Positions 9,151 to 16,287 of a stretch of DNA of 20,239 nt are shown here, piece after piece (within the stretch, counting starts at the first letter, position 1; each line of letters starts with the position of its first letter). Source of the stretch: DASXMX01 sp036794395 (GTDB taxonomy: Bacteria > Planctomycetota > Phycisphaerae > Tepidisphaerales > Tepidisphaeraceae); assembly GCA_036794395.1 (NCBI GenBank), contig DAIRGS010000114.1, positions 1 through 20,239 on the forward strand. Reading direction: 5' to 3'. The position numbers and the translations under genes are program-made. The notes under the pieces were generated by a model. It searched no databases and was not told the DNA's origin. It saw nothing but the letters and a program-made list of their open reading frames with translations.

Positions 9151-9169
9151 GCCCCCCGAACTGGAGGGC
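9151..9169 (-). other. GC-rich hairpin between first two operon genes
   Basis: In the 55-base gap between the 679-residue gene and the TssJ-like gene, the transcript can fold GCCCTCC, loop AGTTC, GGGGGGC: seven pairs including one G-U. It is followed by TTAAG, not a U-run, so it is a poor intrinsic terminator. It could be an RNA processing or stability element that uncouples the level of the first gene from the rest. Function unproven. Confidence 0.3.
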
Positions 9170-9174
9170 CCGGA

Positions 9175-11214
9175 TTAAACGGACCAATTAGCCCCCACGA
9201 AGATCGATTCGACCGAGGCGGGCGGTGGCGGAAGTGGGCTGAGCTGCGCCAATTCGGCGCGGATCAACGAAGAGACTTCCCGGTTGAACCGCCAGTCAAT
9301 GACAATCAGACTTCTGGTTTTCAGGACCAGCGCTTCCAGGTCGTTACGAACCTGGTCGAAGACCCGCTGGGGCGCGCCGGGCGGCGAGGCGCTAAGATCG
9401 GAGCAGGTGCTGTCAGGGCCGAGGCCGGGGAACATGGGCACGATCATCGAAAGGACGCCGAGCCACAGGTCGTGGGGCACGAGGTCACGGACTTGATCGG
9501 GGGCCAGTTTTTCCCAGCTCAAACGATGGGGCCCCAGGGCGGCGGGCCAGCGAGGGTCTCCCTCGAACAGCGCGTTCACGCGGAGCCTGAGAGGCGCGGA
9601 CGGGTCGTGCTTCTGGGCGACCAGACGGGCAAAACTCAGCACTTCATCCAATGCGACGGGCAAAGACGATTCGCCATTGACCAGGAACATGCGCACCGCC
9701 AGAACCGCCAGGGCATGAAGATCGCAGGCGGTGCTGAGAACAGGCAGGAGGTGAAATGTGCAGTTGGTGGGGATGCCTTCGATGGACTTGAGGTATTCGA
9801 GCCGATCTTTGTCGATCGCCTGATCGATGGTCCGGAAACGGGATTCGCCGGGGGGCAGTCCGGGCTCGCGGTGGACGCGGCCGTACAGATCGAGCGGGGC
9901 AACTGGGTGGCTGAAACGCAGCCATAACAAGTCGTTGGGCGTGGAGTCGATGCGGTCCTGGCTGGCGAGCGTTCCTTCCAAAATGGCAGTGCCGGAAGCA
10001 CCGGGGATGATTTTTCTGACGCGAACGATGCCGCGGCCGGACGAGGGTTGGACGGGTTTAGTGGGCTGGTAAACGGCGCTGCCCATGGGGCCGGCGGCGT
10101 GGCAATAGCGCTCATCGGAACCGGGGATCGACACGTCGATCGCACTGCCGGGGTCGGAAATCGCGACGCGACCGGTCCAGAAATAAGGCAGAGCGGAGCC
10201 TTTTTCGCCCATTCGGACGCGGAAGTGATCGATGTCGAGGTTGAGGAGCGGCCGTTGGGTTCGGGAGACGACTGTTTTGACGGCGTTAACGACGTCGGCG
10301 AAGGCTCGGAGCCTCAGATGAAATGATTCGAGGAGGCGGCCGCGTCGGCCGTGCTGGCCGAGGAGCATCCAACCGGCTTCGGCCCAGGGGCCGGCGCTTG
10401 GGGTGGGCGGCGCGGACGGCAAGGGAGAACCTTGTGAAAGGCTTACGTTGGGGCGGGCGCTGAGCACTTCGACGAAGGTTTCGAGGGAAATTGGGCTGAA
10501 GGAGCGGACGAACATCAATCCGCCGGGATTTAAGGAAAGAACGTCGTTTCTCGATCCAAACAGCGATTCCAACGGCCTTGTCCTCGGGCCGGTCGGCGCA
10601 TCGGCGGTGATCGGAACAAAATTCGAGCTTGCGGCGCGCTTGGGAAGGTATAAATAGCGGTGAAGCGATGAGCCGTAGGGTGGAAGTGATGCGGCGGCCA
10701 AGGCGGCTTCGTCACGGCACAGTACCCACATTTCGCCGGTTTCGGGGTCTCGCGGGTGAACGGGTTGTTTGGCAACTGGATCGATCCAGACGGGCGCGGA
10801 AGGCTTAAGTTCCCAGCCGGTGCGAATCACCGAATCGGGGTCAATCGATTCCAGTGCATTGACAAGCTGCGACCATCGTTCGTCCAGCAGTGCATTTGAA
10901 ACCGCCCCACGAACCGCCAGCGGCGCGGATATGGCATTTTCGGGGCTTTGAACCCAAATCTCGAGCCAATCGTGAACTTTTTGGCTGGCGTCAACCGTGC
11001 AACCTAAAAGCACTCTGGCATCCAGAGTATCGCGTAGAACGATTAACTGGGGGACGGAGTCCGATCCGTTGGTTGGGGGAGAGACACGAACCGCAGCGCA
11101 GATCTTCAGCGGGGCAATGGCCTGGCCGGCACTCACCGCAATGGGGAGCATGTCCGCGGGAAGCGGGGACCGGATCGAGGGTTGCACAATTTCTTTCGAC
11201 GACGTGGTGGCCAT
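9175..11214 (-). CDS. Large protein of unknown family heading the T6SS operon; possible pseudokinase-like region
   Basis: I do not recognise this 679-residue protein. It begins at an ATG at 11214 without a clear Shine-Dalgarno, about 70 bases behind a good promoter, and is the first gene of the tssJ-K-L-M-tagF operon. There is no signal peptide or membrane segment. A Pro/Ser-rich linker lies at about 258-278. From about residue 290 some features faintly recall a Ser/Thr kinase C-lobe that has lost catalysis: a helix RLLESFHLRLRAFADVVNAV, then NLDIDHFRV (about 325-333) where a kinase would have HRD..N, GPMGSAVYQP (about 375-384) in the place of an activation-segment end, and ACDLHALAVLAVRMFLVNG (about 496-514) resembling the conserved D..alG.ll..lltG helix. 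No glycine loop, HRD or DFG is visible. T6SS loci often carry PpkA-type kinases, so a degenerate regulatory relative is a reasonable guess; it may also be a lineage-specific structural protein. Confidence 0.7.
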   Translation of the reverse strand: MATTSSKEIVQPSIRSPLPADMLPIAVSAGQAIAPLKICAAVRVSPPTNGSDSVPQLIVLRDTLDARVLLGCTVDASQKVHDWLEIWVQSPENAISAPLAVRGAVSNALLDERWSQLVNALESIDPDSVIRTGWELKPSAPVWIDPVAKQPVHPRDPETGEMWVLCRDEAALAAASLPPYGSSLHRYLYLPKRAASSNFVPITADAPTGPRTRPLESLFGSRNDVLSLNPGGLMFVRSFSPISLETFVEVLSARPNVSLSQGSPLPSAPPTPSAGPWAEAGWMLLGQHGRRGRLLESFHLRLRAFADVVNAVKTVVSRTQRPLLNLDIDHFRVRMGEKGSALPYFWTGRVAISDPGSAIDVSIPGSDERYCHAAGPMGSAVYQPTKPVQPSSGRGIVRVRKIIPGASGTAILEGTLASQDRIDSTPNDLLWLRFSHPVAPLDLYGRVHREPGLPPGESRFRTIDQAIDKDRLEYLKSIEGIPTNCTFHLLPVLSTACDLHALAVLAVRMFLVNGESSLPVALDEVLSFARLVAQKHDPSAPLRLRVNALFEGDPRWPAALGPHRLSWEKLAPDQVRDLVPHDLWLGVLSMIVPMFPGLGPDSTCSDLSASPPGAPQRVFDQVRNDLEALVLKTRSLIVIDWRFNREVSSLIRAELAQLSPLPPPPASVESIFVGANWSV

Positions 11215-11609
11215 GGCATCATGACCGGCAACAAACTACCGGAAAACACCTTCCGCGCAGACTTGGCGAGCAACACGGAAAGCCCGGTGCATTGTATTGG
11301 GATGGCGTTCCGTGTCAAAACTTGGGTCCGGTAGTGAATAGCAATTGGCATGGCAATGGCATGTGGCCCGTGATCATCGGATTTGGGTGTGCGAGGCGGT
11401 GCTTTCGCTCCCGCCGAGCCGCGTTTTTTGGCTCGCCGCCGAACCCGCTGATATCCACCGGCCTGAGGCGTACAAAAGGTGGATTCTTGGCTCGGAACGC
11501 CAGTCCCGATGCGGCTGGCTGGGGCCGCTCAGTCCGTCACCGGTATTCGTGATTGATTCATCACTCGAATTGCGTCATTCGTCAATCCTGGGGTCCTTAA
11601 TGTATGCCG
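11215..11609. other. 395-base intergenic region between the glycosyltransferase gene and the T6SS core operon
   Basis: No coding sequence is convincing here. On the minus strand it holds the promoter of the T6SS core operon (11291-11318). A short stem of 6 pairs, CGAGCC and GGCTCG around a nine-base loop with six T, lies at 11415-11435, and a 5-pair stem GTGAT/ATCAC at 11548-11563. Neither is followed by a U-run on the minus strand, so no confident terminator for the upstream glycosyltransferase gene is seen. The region separates the four-gene insert from the secretion core. Confidence 0.6.
11291..11318 (-). promoter_or_regulatory. Sigma70-type promoter of the T6SS core operon
   Basis: On the minus strand a perfect -35, TTGACA (11313-11318), is followed after 16 bases by TACAAT (11291-11296), which matches the -10 consensus at five of six positions. 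The predicted start point is near 11284, giving a leader of about 70 bases before the ATG at 11214. It is the best promoter match I found by eye in the window and is placed exactly upstream of the first gene of the operon. Start-site mapping would settle it. Confidence 0.65.
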
Positions 11610-12878
11610 TCACAACAGTAAATATCCTGCCGCGAATAGGGCGGCGTAAGTACCCATTAGAAACGCCGAGAACCCGAAGATCGCGATGACCATCGCGGGG
11701 GGGAGTCTCTTTAGTAAATGTGCCAGCGCAATATATACCGGGAATACGACCGCGGCAAAACGGCCTTGCGAAAACATGCGCATCTCGTATCCACGCGTCA
11801 AATATGGGATCAACAAAAGGGGAATAGAGATGGATATCTCATATTCTGTCAGCCACTTTCTCCAACTTCCAAGTGCGATCAACATGGCCGCACCGATCAT
11901 AAAGATCGGATTTGCAAACTGAAGACTGAATAACGCGGTATGCATATGATCCATCGCTTGCCAATAGCCCGGCGATATAGAGTTATATGTCTCCCGAATC
12001 GGCTCCCACGACAGCAGCGATGCACACTTGTCCAAAAACGTGGTCGTGCTCGTTCCACGTACCGAATGAAACCGTTGAGTCAGCACGAATGCGAACGGCT
12101 GAGCAAACTCTGCCGTTTGAAACAGTATGTAGACCACTATCCCCCAACAGGACAGTGGCAACACATAGACCATCCGTCCAAGGCTTTTCCGCGTGGAGGT
12201 CGATGTCCTCCAGGCATGCCATCCAACAGGGATCGCGAGTATAATCCCGACGGGCCGCACTGCGCTCACGAGTCCGGCTATCAAAGCAATAACCACCATG
12301 GGCCATTCGGAAAGGATTGCATAGAGGACGAGTATTGAGAGCGAAAGAAACATTGACTCGCTGTACGCCATGCGGAAGAAAAAGGAGGTAGGAATTACAC
12401 ATATCGCCACAACGGCGTATCTGCGAATCACATCGCCGCTCGGGCACGTATTTGCGGCGACGCCAGATCTGATTAGCCGAGCATCGCGCCGCCGCAGGTA
12501 GGCGCCGAAAAGCACGAATGATGCCAGGCATAATCCATTAGAGACTATTACTTCCGCATATACCGTCCCGATATGCGTAGCCCTCGATAGCCACCGGATC
12601 GCGAGTGGATACGCCGGGAAAAATGCCACCGTCGAAGGTTGGCCGACGTCGTAGGAATAACCCTCTTCCGCGACACGCTTGTAATTCTGACCGTCAAGCA
12701 GCGCCAAACTCTCAATAAAGCTCCGCGACCCTTCCGACCGGATAAATACGTTCCCAAACTGTGCTCCGAGAAGAACTATAATGGTCGTAAGTATTCCAGC
12801 TCCCAGGATACCAATAAACTCGGACGATGCACTCGCATCAGTGTTCATGTCGCGATCGGCAATGGATACTTCATCCAT
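11610..12878 (-). CDS. PIG-V-family membrane glycosyltransferase (mannosyltransferase-like)
   Basis: This 422-residue protein is strongly hydrophobic with roughly ten membrane segments. The lumenal/periplasmic signature of the PIG-V-like family is near the N-terminus: LLDGQNYKRVAEEGYSY (about residues 61-77) followed by STVAFFPAYPLAIRWLS (about 82-98). Relatives use polyprenyl-phosphate sugars as donors and act on the outer face of the membrane; eukaryotic PIG-V adds the second mannose of GPI anchors. The bacterial substrate is not predictable; glycosylation of exported proteins encoded beside it is possible but inferred. The start is uncertain: the ATG at 12878 has GGGA 5-6 bases upstream, whereas 12890 has AAGGA too close and 12848 has none. 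It starts 38 bases after the preceding gene and is the last gene of the insert. Its local GC is lower by eye than in the T6SS genes (30 G/C in the 60 bases from 11761). Confidence 0.82.
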   Translation of the reverse strand: MDEVSIADRDMNTDASASSEFIGILGAGILTTIIVLLGAQFGNVFIRSEGSRSFIESLALLDGQNYKRVAEEGYSYDVGQPSTVAFFPAYPLAIRWLSRATHIGTVYAEVIVSNGLCLASFVLFGAYLRRRDARLIRSGVAANTCPSGDVIRRYAVVAICVIPTSFFFRMAYSESMFLSLSILVLYAILSEWPMVVIALIAGLVSAVRPVGIILAIPVGWHAWRTSTSTRKSLGRMVYVLPLSCWGIVVYILFQTAEFAQPFAFVLTQRFHSVRGTSTTTFLDKCASLLSWEPIRETYNSISPGYWQAMDHMHTALFSLQFANPIFMIGAAMLIALGSWRKWLTEYEISISIPLLLIPYLTRGYEMRMFSQGRFAAVVFPVYIALAHLLKRLPPAMVIAIFGFSAFLMGTYAALFAAGYLLL

Positions 12879-12916
12879 ACAAGTTCCCATGTCCTTTACA
12901 CTCTGTTCTGGAGATC

Positions 12917-13930
12917 TCACGCATGGGACGTTACGTCGCGCGTCTTTCGTCGCAAATATAGTATCAGCACAGCAACAATTATCACCGCCGTCCAAAGTAG
13001 ATATCGTACCCGATCTGATCGCGCGCTCTTCTCGATGGATTCTAGTTTGGGGAAACCAAGCGAGCTCACGTCAAACTCGGCGGACTCGGCGGAGAGAGGA
13101 TGATAAGAGAGTGAATCAAACTCCATTACTTCATGACCAGTTTTGGTCTTGTTAACATATGTGACAGTGTGTTCGACCTTCGCGACCTGGGCGGCATTTC
13201 CTCCTTCCACGTAATGCACTTCAACGCTGTCCGTCTCCTTTCCTGTCATGGTTATGTCGCTCACGACTCGCCACGAAGCGCGTGGGTCAAGAATGAGCGT
13301 TGTCAGACGTGGAGAGGGATCCTGCGTGGCGGCCAGCGTAGTCGGACCATAACTTAACACGACCTCAACGAACTCGTTTCCGCCGCGGGATACCGGTTCG
13401 CAAGTCAGGACCTTACAATAGGATTGCTTGATAAGTTCAGGAAGGGGCAGATGCCACCAGCCACGATAAGAGATCGCGGCCCACGCCGAAGCGCGACTCA
13501 CTTCAAGACCTGCGCGATTCATAATGTCATTGGTCCTGCCATACTGGGTGAGTGAATACGGCCCCTCCGAAACGACCTGACGTGCGGTAAATGCATACTT
13601 GGGATTGAACGCCTGCACGTTTCGCCCAAGCCATTTTCCCGACCTGTCGTATGAATCTATACAAATCTTTCCCGCGCCGTCAGCGACTACAAAATGCCTT
13701 GTCTGTTTCGCAAAGTAGTCTTTGCCGAAGCCTTCCTCTTTTGGGTCGGCTATGTCGATCCAGAAGGTATATGTTTGCGAGCCGGACATGGATTGGGACG
13801 ACGTCCGCAACCGCTCCCAGCCAGATGGCGCCTCCGCCTGAAAACGCGCTCGCAGGGAGCCGTTATCCTCAGCGGCGTTAACAATCGCGCAAGAGCAAAG
13901 TATTAAAAAAATGACGAAAAGATCGCGCAT
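12917..13930 (-). CDS. Exported protein with C-terminal membrane anchor, unknown family
   Basis: The ATG at 13930 is chosen because it opens directly on a signal peptide, MRDLFVIFLILCSCAIVNA, and has GGGG upstream; a longer reading would bury that signal. The 337-residue product has a secreted domain (about 20-305) with alternating beta-like segments and no motif I recognise, then a single C-terminal membrane helix (about 309-326) followed by RRKTRD. This gives a protein facing the periplasm and held by its tail. Part of it (SGWERLRTSSQSMSGSQTYT and ITMTGKETDSVEVHY) recalls the lipid-carrier LolA-like fold often annotated as hypothetical in planctomycetes, but this is only an impression. It lies between the Cys-rich gene, from which a terminator-like hairpin separates it, and the glycosyltransferase gene. 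Confidence 0.75.
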   Translation of the reverse strand: MRDLFVIFLILCSCAIVNAAEDNGSLRARFQAEAPSGWERLRTSSQSMSGSQTYTFWIDIADPKEEGFGKDYFAKQTRHFVVADGAGKICIDSYDRSGKWLGRNVQAFNPKYAFTARQVVSEGPYSLTQYGRTNDIMNRAGLEVSRASAWAAISYRGWWHLPLPELIKQSYCKVLTCEPVSRGGNEFVEVVLSYGPTTLAATQDPSPRLTTLILDPRASWRVVSDITMTGKETDSVEVHYVEGGNAAQVAKVEHTVTYVNKTKTGHEVMEFDSLSYHPLSAESAEFDVSSLGFPKLESIEKSARSDRVRYLLWTAVIIVAVLILYLRRKTRDVTSHA

Positions 13931-13983
13931 AAATTGCCCCGTATGTTTGTTGCACCGCCAGATAAGAGTGAGGTCGCCAATAG

Positions 13984-14013
13984 AAAACCGGCGCCGGGGT
14001 TGCGCCCGGCGCC
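13984..14013 (-). terminator. Intrinsic terminator after the Cys-rich gene
   Basis: The minus strand folds a perfect 9-pair stem, GGCGCCGGG and CCCGGCGCC, around the six-base loop CGCAAC (13990-14013), followed by GG and TTTTCTATT. It lies 55 bases after the stop of the Cys-rich gene and 60 bases before the next ATG. The U-run is short and offset by two bases, so partial termination is likely, which would set the exported protein and glycosyltransferase below the two Cys-containing genes in expression. Confidence 0.6.
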
Positions 14014-14068
14014 ACTTTCGCGAAGTGTTCCCGTTGGGTCCCAATCATTACCGCCCAGGCCCGTTGTG

Positions 14069-14422
14069 TCATAAGGATTTGACGACAATGGCAGGAGGAC
14101 ATTTTGCAGCCGAACAACGATCCGTTATTTGCCAAAGTAGGCGGTAGACGACTGCCTGTTGAGTCAGGTTCATTGAGAATAGCAAGTTGTATACGTTGGC
14201 ACTGTCCTGACGGCAGACGCAAGGGTTTTGTGCGCATGTGCCCGAACACGGTGGATTACTGCCCGAGTTATGGCAATCTCCGAGATCAGTACAGCAACAA
14301 CCACTGCAAGTACTTGGTTCGGTCTGAGCCTGGGCCGTGGAAGTCCACATTACAAGGACCATGACCGCTCCGATTAAACAGGTGCCGAGAGAGATAGGGA
14401 TCATTTTTCCCATGAGGCGCAT
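14069..14422 (-). CDS. Small Cys-rich secreted protein
   Basis: From the ATG at 14422, with AAGGA 8 bases upstream, the product is 117 residues. Residues 1-32 are a signal peptide ending TSTAQA, so cleavage before QTEPS is expected. The mature 85 residues hold 11 cysteines, nine of them in a tight cluster (39, 42-44, 50, 59, 63, 68, 70; CSGCCCTDLGDC then CSGTCAQNPCVC) and two near the C-terminus (103, 108). The middle, NVYNLLFSMNLTQQAVVYRLLWQI, could be an amphipathic or hydrophobic helix. I know no family for it. Metal binding, a disulfide-knotted peptide or a redox partner of the DUF1573-like protein encoded upstream are all possible. A longer upstream reading is rejected because it would overlap the previous gene and hide the signal peptide. 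Confidence 0.7.
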   Translation of the reverse strand: MRLMGKMIPISLGTCLIGAVMVLVMWTSTAQAQTEPSTCSGCCCTDLGDCHNSGSNPPCSGTCAQNPCVCRQDSANVYNLLFSMNLTQQAVVYRLLWQITDRCSAAKCPPAIVVKSL

Positions 14423-14435
14423 ACGATATGTCCTT

Positions 14436-14465
14436 TCTTTGACATGCCGATCTTTGACATGCCGA
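14436..14465 (-). repeat. Two perfect 15-base tandem copies in the leader of the Cys-rich gene
   Basis: The minus strand reads TCGGCATGTCAAAGA twice in direct succession, ending 13 bases before the ATG at 14422. The ribosome binding site AAGGA follows immediately. A related but diverged GCCGAATTGTCG / GCCGGATTGTCG pair occurs slightly upstream (14461-14472 and 14487-14498 on the plus strand). The tandem could be an operator, a translation control site or a recent slippage duplication. Confidence 0.85.
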
Positions 14466-14514
14466 ATTGTCGCGCGTTCCTTGCATTGCCGGATTGTCGT
14501 TGAAATCAGTAGTC

Positions 14515-15024
14515 TCATTGCGGAAGTTTGGCAGCCATGACGGAAACATTCACCCGAAGTTGAGGCTGCTTCGAGGCATCGGTAATAAAAACCGCGGACA
14601 CGAGTCTGGATGCCAGCGACGCCGCTTTCAGTGGGACGGCGGCGGTTCCGTGCGGGGGGATGTCCATGGGAAGTCCTGAAATTGCGAGGCAGGGACAGCT
14701 CACCGCGCAACGCTGAATTCGAACAGGCGTATCGGTCAGGTTTTCCATCTGGATGGTCTGTCCGTCGGACCCGTCCGCATAAACCTGGACTCCCGGCTCA
14801 CAGTAGACACACTCGCCACGCAAATATGCCATTGCGGCGCCCACCGAGCCCGCGCGATGCACCGTGCGCATGAACGCCGTTGCGACCACAGCAAGAAACG
14901 CCAGCAAGAGTAGAATAAGCGTGGCGTAAGCGGGGGAACGCCGATCTTTCTTTGGATGCAAGACACAGTCGGGGTCGGGAAGTTGCCCAACATTCGACCT
15001 TGTACTCGCGGATATAGCATCCAT
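14515..15024 (-). CDS. Membrane-anchored DUF1573-like protein
   Basis: The ATG at 15024 has GGGAGG 9 bases upstream, a strong start; longer readings upstream lack an ATG with such a site. The 169-residue product has a cytoplasmic N-tail, one membrane segment at about 31-53, and a periplasmic domain. A CxxC pair (ECVYCEPG, Cys72 and Cys75) precedes a domain with the DUF1573 layout: IQMENLTDTPVRI, then RCAVSCPC (Cys106, 110, 112), then GLPMDIPPHGTAAVPL. DUF1573 domains are Ig-like folds common in planctomycetes and Bacteroidetes with a conserved sCgC motif; their function is not established. Here the motif reads SCPC. It lies 92 bases upstream of the Cys-rich secreted gene and is probably co-transcribed with it, suggesting joint thiol or metal chemistry in the periplasm (inference). 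Confidence 0.75.
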   Translation of the reverse strand: MDAISASTRSNVGQLPDPDCVLHPKKDRRSPAYATLILLLLAFLAVVATAFMRTVHRAGSVGAAMAYLRGECVYCEPGVQVYADGSDGQTIQMENLTDTPVRIQRCAVSCPCLAISGLPMDIPPHGTAAVPLKAASLASRLVSAVFITDASKQPQLRVNVSVMAAKLPQ

Positions 15025-15338
15025 TTCAATTGCCTCCCTTCCCCTTTGAACCTCGTATATCCGCTGGCTGTTGCCTATGAAACCCAATGCACTCAACGAC
15101 TCCATTTGCAGACCAACATGGCATCCTAAATATTTCGTCATTCGCATACAAGCAAAAAATCGCGCCTCTCCACGAAAGCCGTTAATTGTGTTGCCAGTTG
15201 CCTTGTAGCGATTGACGGCCAGATCAAAGGGAGAATGACGGGATAAATTCAATCCCAAGTGGACGTTCGTGCCGTCAGTTCATGAAGCGTGAAAGCAAGA
15301 AGGGTGGTTCCCTGCCGTAGGAGAAGGTGCCTGGGTCA
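15025..15338. other. 314-base non-coding region between PAAR gene and the four-gene insert
   Basis: No gene is convincing here: an open reading extends upstream of 15024 in the same frame but lacks an ATG with a ribosome binding site and has no family-like sequence. I see no clear intrinsic terminator after the PAAR gene. A weak promoter candidate is listed separately at 15127-15155. The region marks the boundary between the spike genes and the insert of different gene content. Confidence 0.5.
15127..15155 (-). promoter_or_regulatory. Weak promoter candidate for the DUF1573-like/Cys-rich pair
   Basis: On the minus strand TTGCTT (15150-15155), 17 bases, TATTTA (15127-15132). Spacing is ideal but both boxes are imperfect. 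The start would fall near 15120, leaving a leader of about 95 bases before the ATG at 15024. The surrounding AT-richness fits a promoter. Confidence 0.35.
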
Positions 15339-15638
15339 TCACCCGCCAATTAGCACAGTTGGGCATCCCAATACGATTGCACCACCATGGGCAGTCGGGT
15401 CGCCCATTCGGGCGGCGGGCTTTCCGCCAATCAGGACGGTGGTTGATCCCATGGCGATGACATCGGGGGGACCGACACAGACGCACATATCGGTGGCGGT
15501 GGCGGCGGGCATTCCGCCAATAAGGACGGTTGGAGCGCCCGGGCCGACGATGGGCCCGCCGACGTGGGGGATCGGGGGTACGCCGGGCGTGACCATCGGG
15601 CAGACGTGCATATCGGTGAGTCTTGCTGCGGGGGCCAT
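15339..15638 (-). CDS. PAAR-domain spike tip protein
   Basis: PAAR proteins cap the VgrG trimer and form the sharp end of the T6SS spike, often binding zinc. The ATG at 15638 has GAAGG 8 bases upstream, better than a TTG 15 bases earlier that overlaps the preceding stop. The 99 residues are almost entirely PAAR repeat: DMHVCPMVTPGVPP, then GAPTVLIGGMPAATATDMCVC, then STTVLIGGKPAARMGDPTAHGG and GCPTVLIGG. Cys and His in DMHVCP, DMCVC and DPTAHGG are the likely metal ligands. There is no N- or C-terminal extension, so it carries no fused toxin. It follows the DUF6931-like gene by 11 bases, downstream of vgrG. Confidence 0.95.
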   Translation of the reverse strand: MAPAARLTDMHVCPMVTPGVPPIPHVGGPIVGPGAPTVLIGGMPAATATDMCVCVGPPDVIAMGSTTVLIGGKPAARMGDPTAHGGAIVLGCPTVLIGG

Positions 15639-15649
15639 GGGATCTGCCT

Positions 15650-16255
15650 TCAAAACTGGGGTTGAGGCGATTTAGCGTCAACCGGAGACTTTGCGGAGCT
15701 CAATTCAACGAGTACTGCGGCACCGGATTCGGCAAAAAGCCGGACCTTTTTCGGGGCGTTTTGCGGATCCTGACTGACTGCCGACATCATCAAAGCTCCG
15801 GTTATGCTCCGACCGGCGAGTCCGGGCGGGGCGGGAACTTCGGGAGCCGAAGCTGGGGCCATACTTCCGCCGGATAGAAACACGGCTAATCCAAGGCAGC
15901 CAACCGGAGTACCCAGGCCAATGGCCTCGGCGGCCGCGAATGCGGTTCGGCGGCTCGCATCCGTGGGATCGGCAAGCCAAGCCTCGATCGCTCCCACCGC
16001 ATGAACCGCTCCTGAAAGCAATGCGGAACACTCCTGGCGGATGCACGACAACGCCCATTTGATCGCGGCGGCGGTGGGTAACGCGTATGCAATGACCCGA
16101 ACGGTATCTTCGAAGTGAGAGCCACCGATCAAGCCTTTGGCATATTCAGAAGAGGACATTCCGTCGCGCAATAAATCCAGGGCAGCGGGTGACAAACCCA
16201 TGCGCAACCATTCCTCGGGCGCGATTACCTTTAATGAAGACTGCTGAACGTGCAT
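15650..16255 (-). CDS. VgrG-associated DUF6931-like protein
   Basis: The 201-residue product starts at the ATG at 16255, 32 bases after vgrG, with only a weak GGA site. It is alpha-helical and Ala/Gly-rich with no signal peptide. Residues about 90-160 contain IEAWLADPTDASRRTAFAA, AEAIGLGTPVGCLGLAVFL and SGGSMAPASAPEVPAPPGL, a layout I recall from proteins catalogued as DUF6931 that are encoded between VgrG and PAAR in planctomycetes and myxobacteria. This recollection was not checked by search. The constant place beside the spike genes suggests an adaptor or chaperone that loads PAAR or cargo on VgrG; this is inference. The Pro-rich segment and a short polar tail end the protein. Confidence 0.72.
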   Translation of the reverse strand: MHVQQSSLKVIAPEEWLRMGLSPAALDLLRDGMSSSEYAKGLIGGSHFEDTVRVIAYALPTAAAIKWALSCIRQECSALLSGAVHAVGAIEAWLADPTDASRRTAFAAAEAIGLGTPVGCLGLAVFLSGGSMAPASAPEVPAPPGLAGRSITGALMMSAVSQDPQNAPKKVRLFAESGAAVLVELSSAKSPVDAKSPQPQF

Positions 16256-16270
16256 TTCAAATTCCAAAAC

Positions 16271-16285
16271 CGAGCCGCGGGCTCG
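16271..16285 (-). terminator. Short hairpin with T-run between vgrG and the DUF6931-like gene
   Basis: The minus strand reads CGAGCC, CGC, GGCTCG then GTTTTGG, two bases after the vgrG stop codon. Six GC-rich pairs with a three-base loop and a four-T run make a weak intrinsic terminator or attenuator that would lower expression of the two downstream spike genes relative to vgrG. Confidence 0.35.
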
Positions 16286-16287
16286 CG

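Noticed and set aside
11235..11335. 8-base inverted repeat ACTACCGG (11235-11242) and CCGGTAGT (11328-11335) flanking the core promoter
   Set aside because: About one such pair is expected by chance in a region of this length; nothing else supports an operator.
13931..14044. N-terminal extension of the exported 337-residue protein
   Set aside because: It would place 38 polar, basic residues ahead of an obvious signal peptide and begin close to the terminator hairpin.
14423..14710. N-terminal extension of the Cys-rich protein
   Set aside because: It overlaps most of the 3' part of the DUF1573-like gene, includes the translated tandem repeat, and hides the signal peptide that begins at 14422.
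15025..15258. Upstream extension of the DUF1573-like gene
   Set aside because: The first codon would be TTG without a ribosome binding site, whereas the ATG at 15024 has GGGAGG at good spacing.
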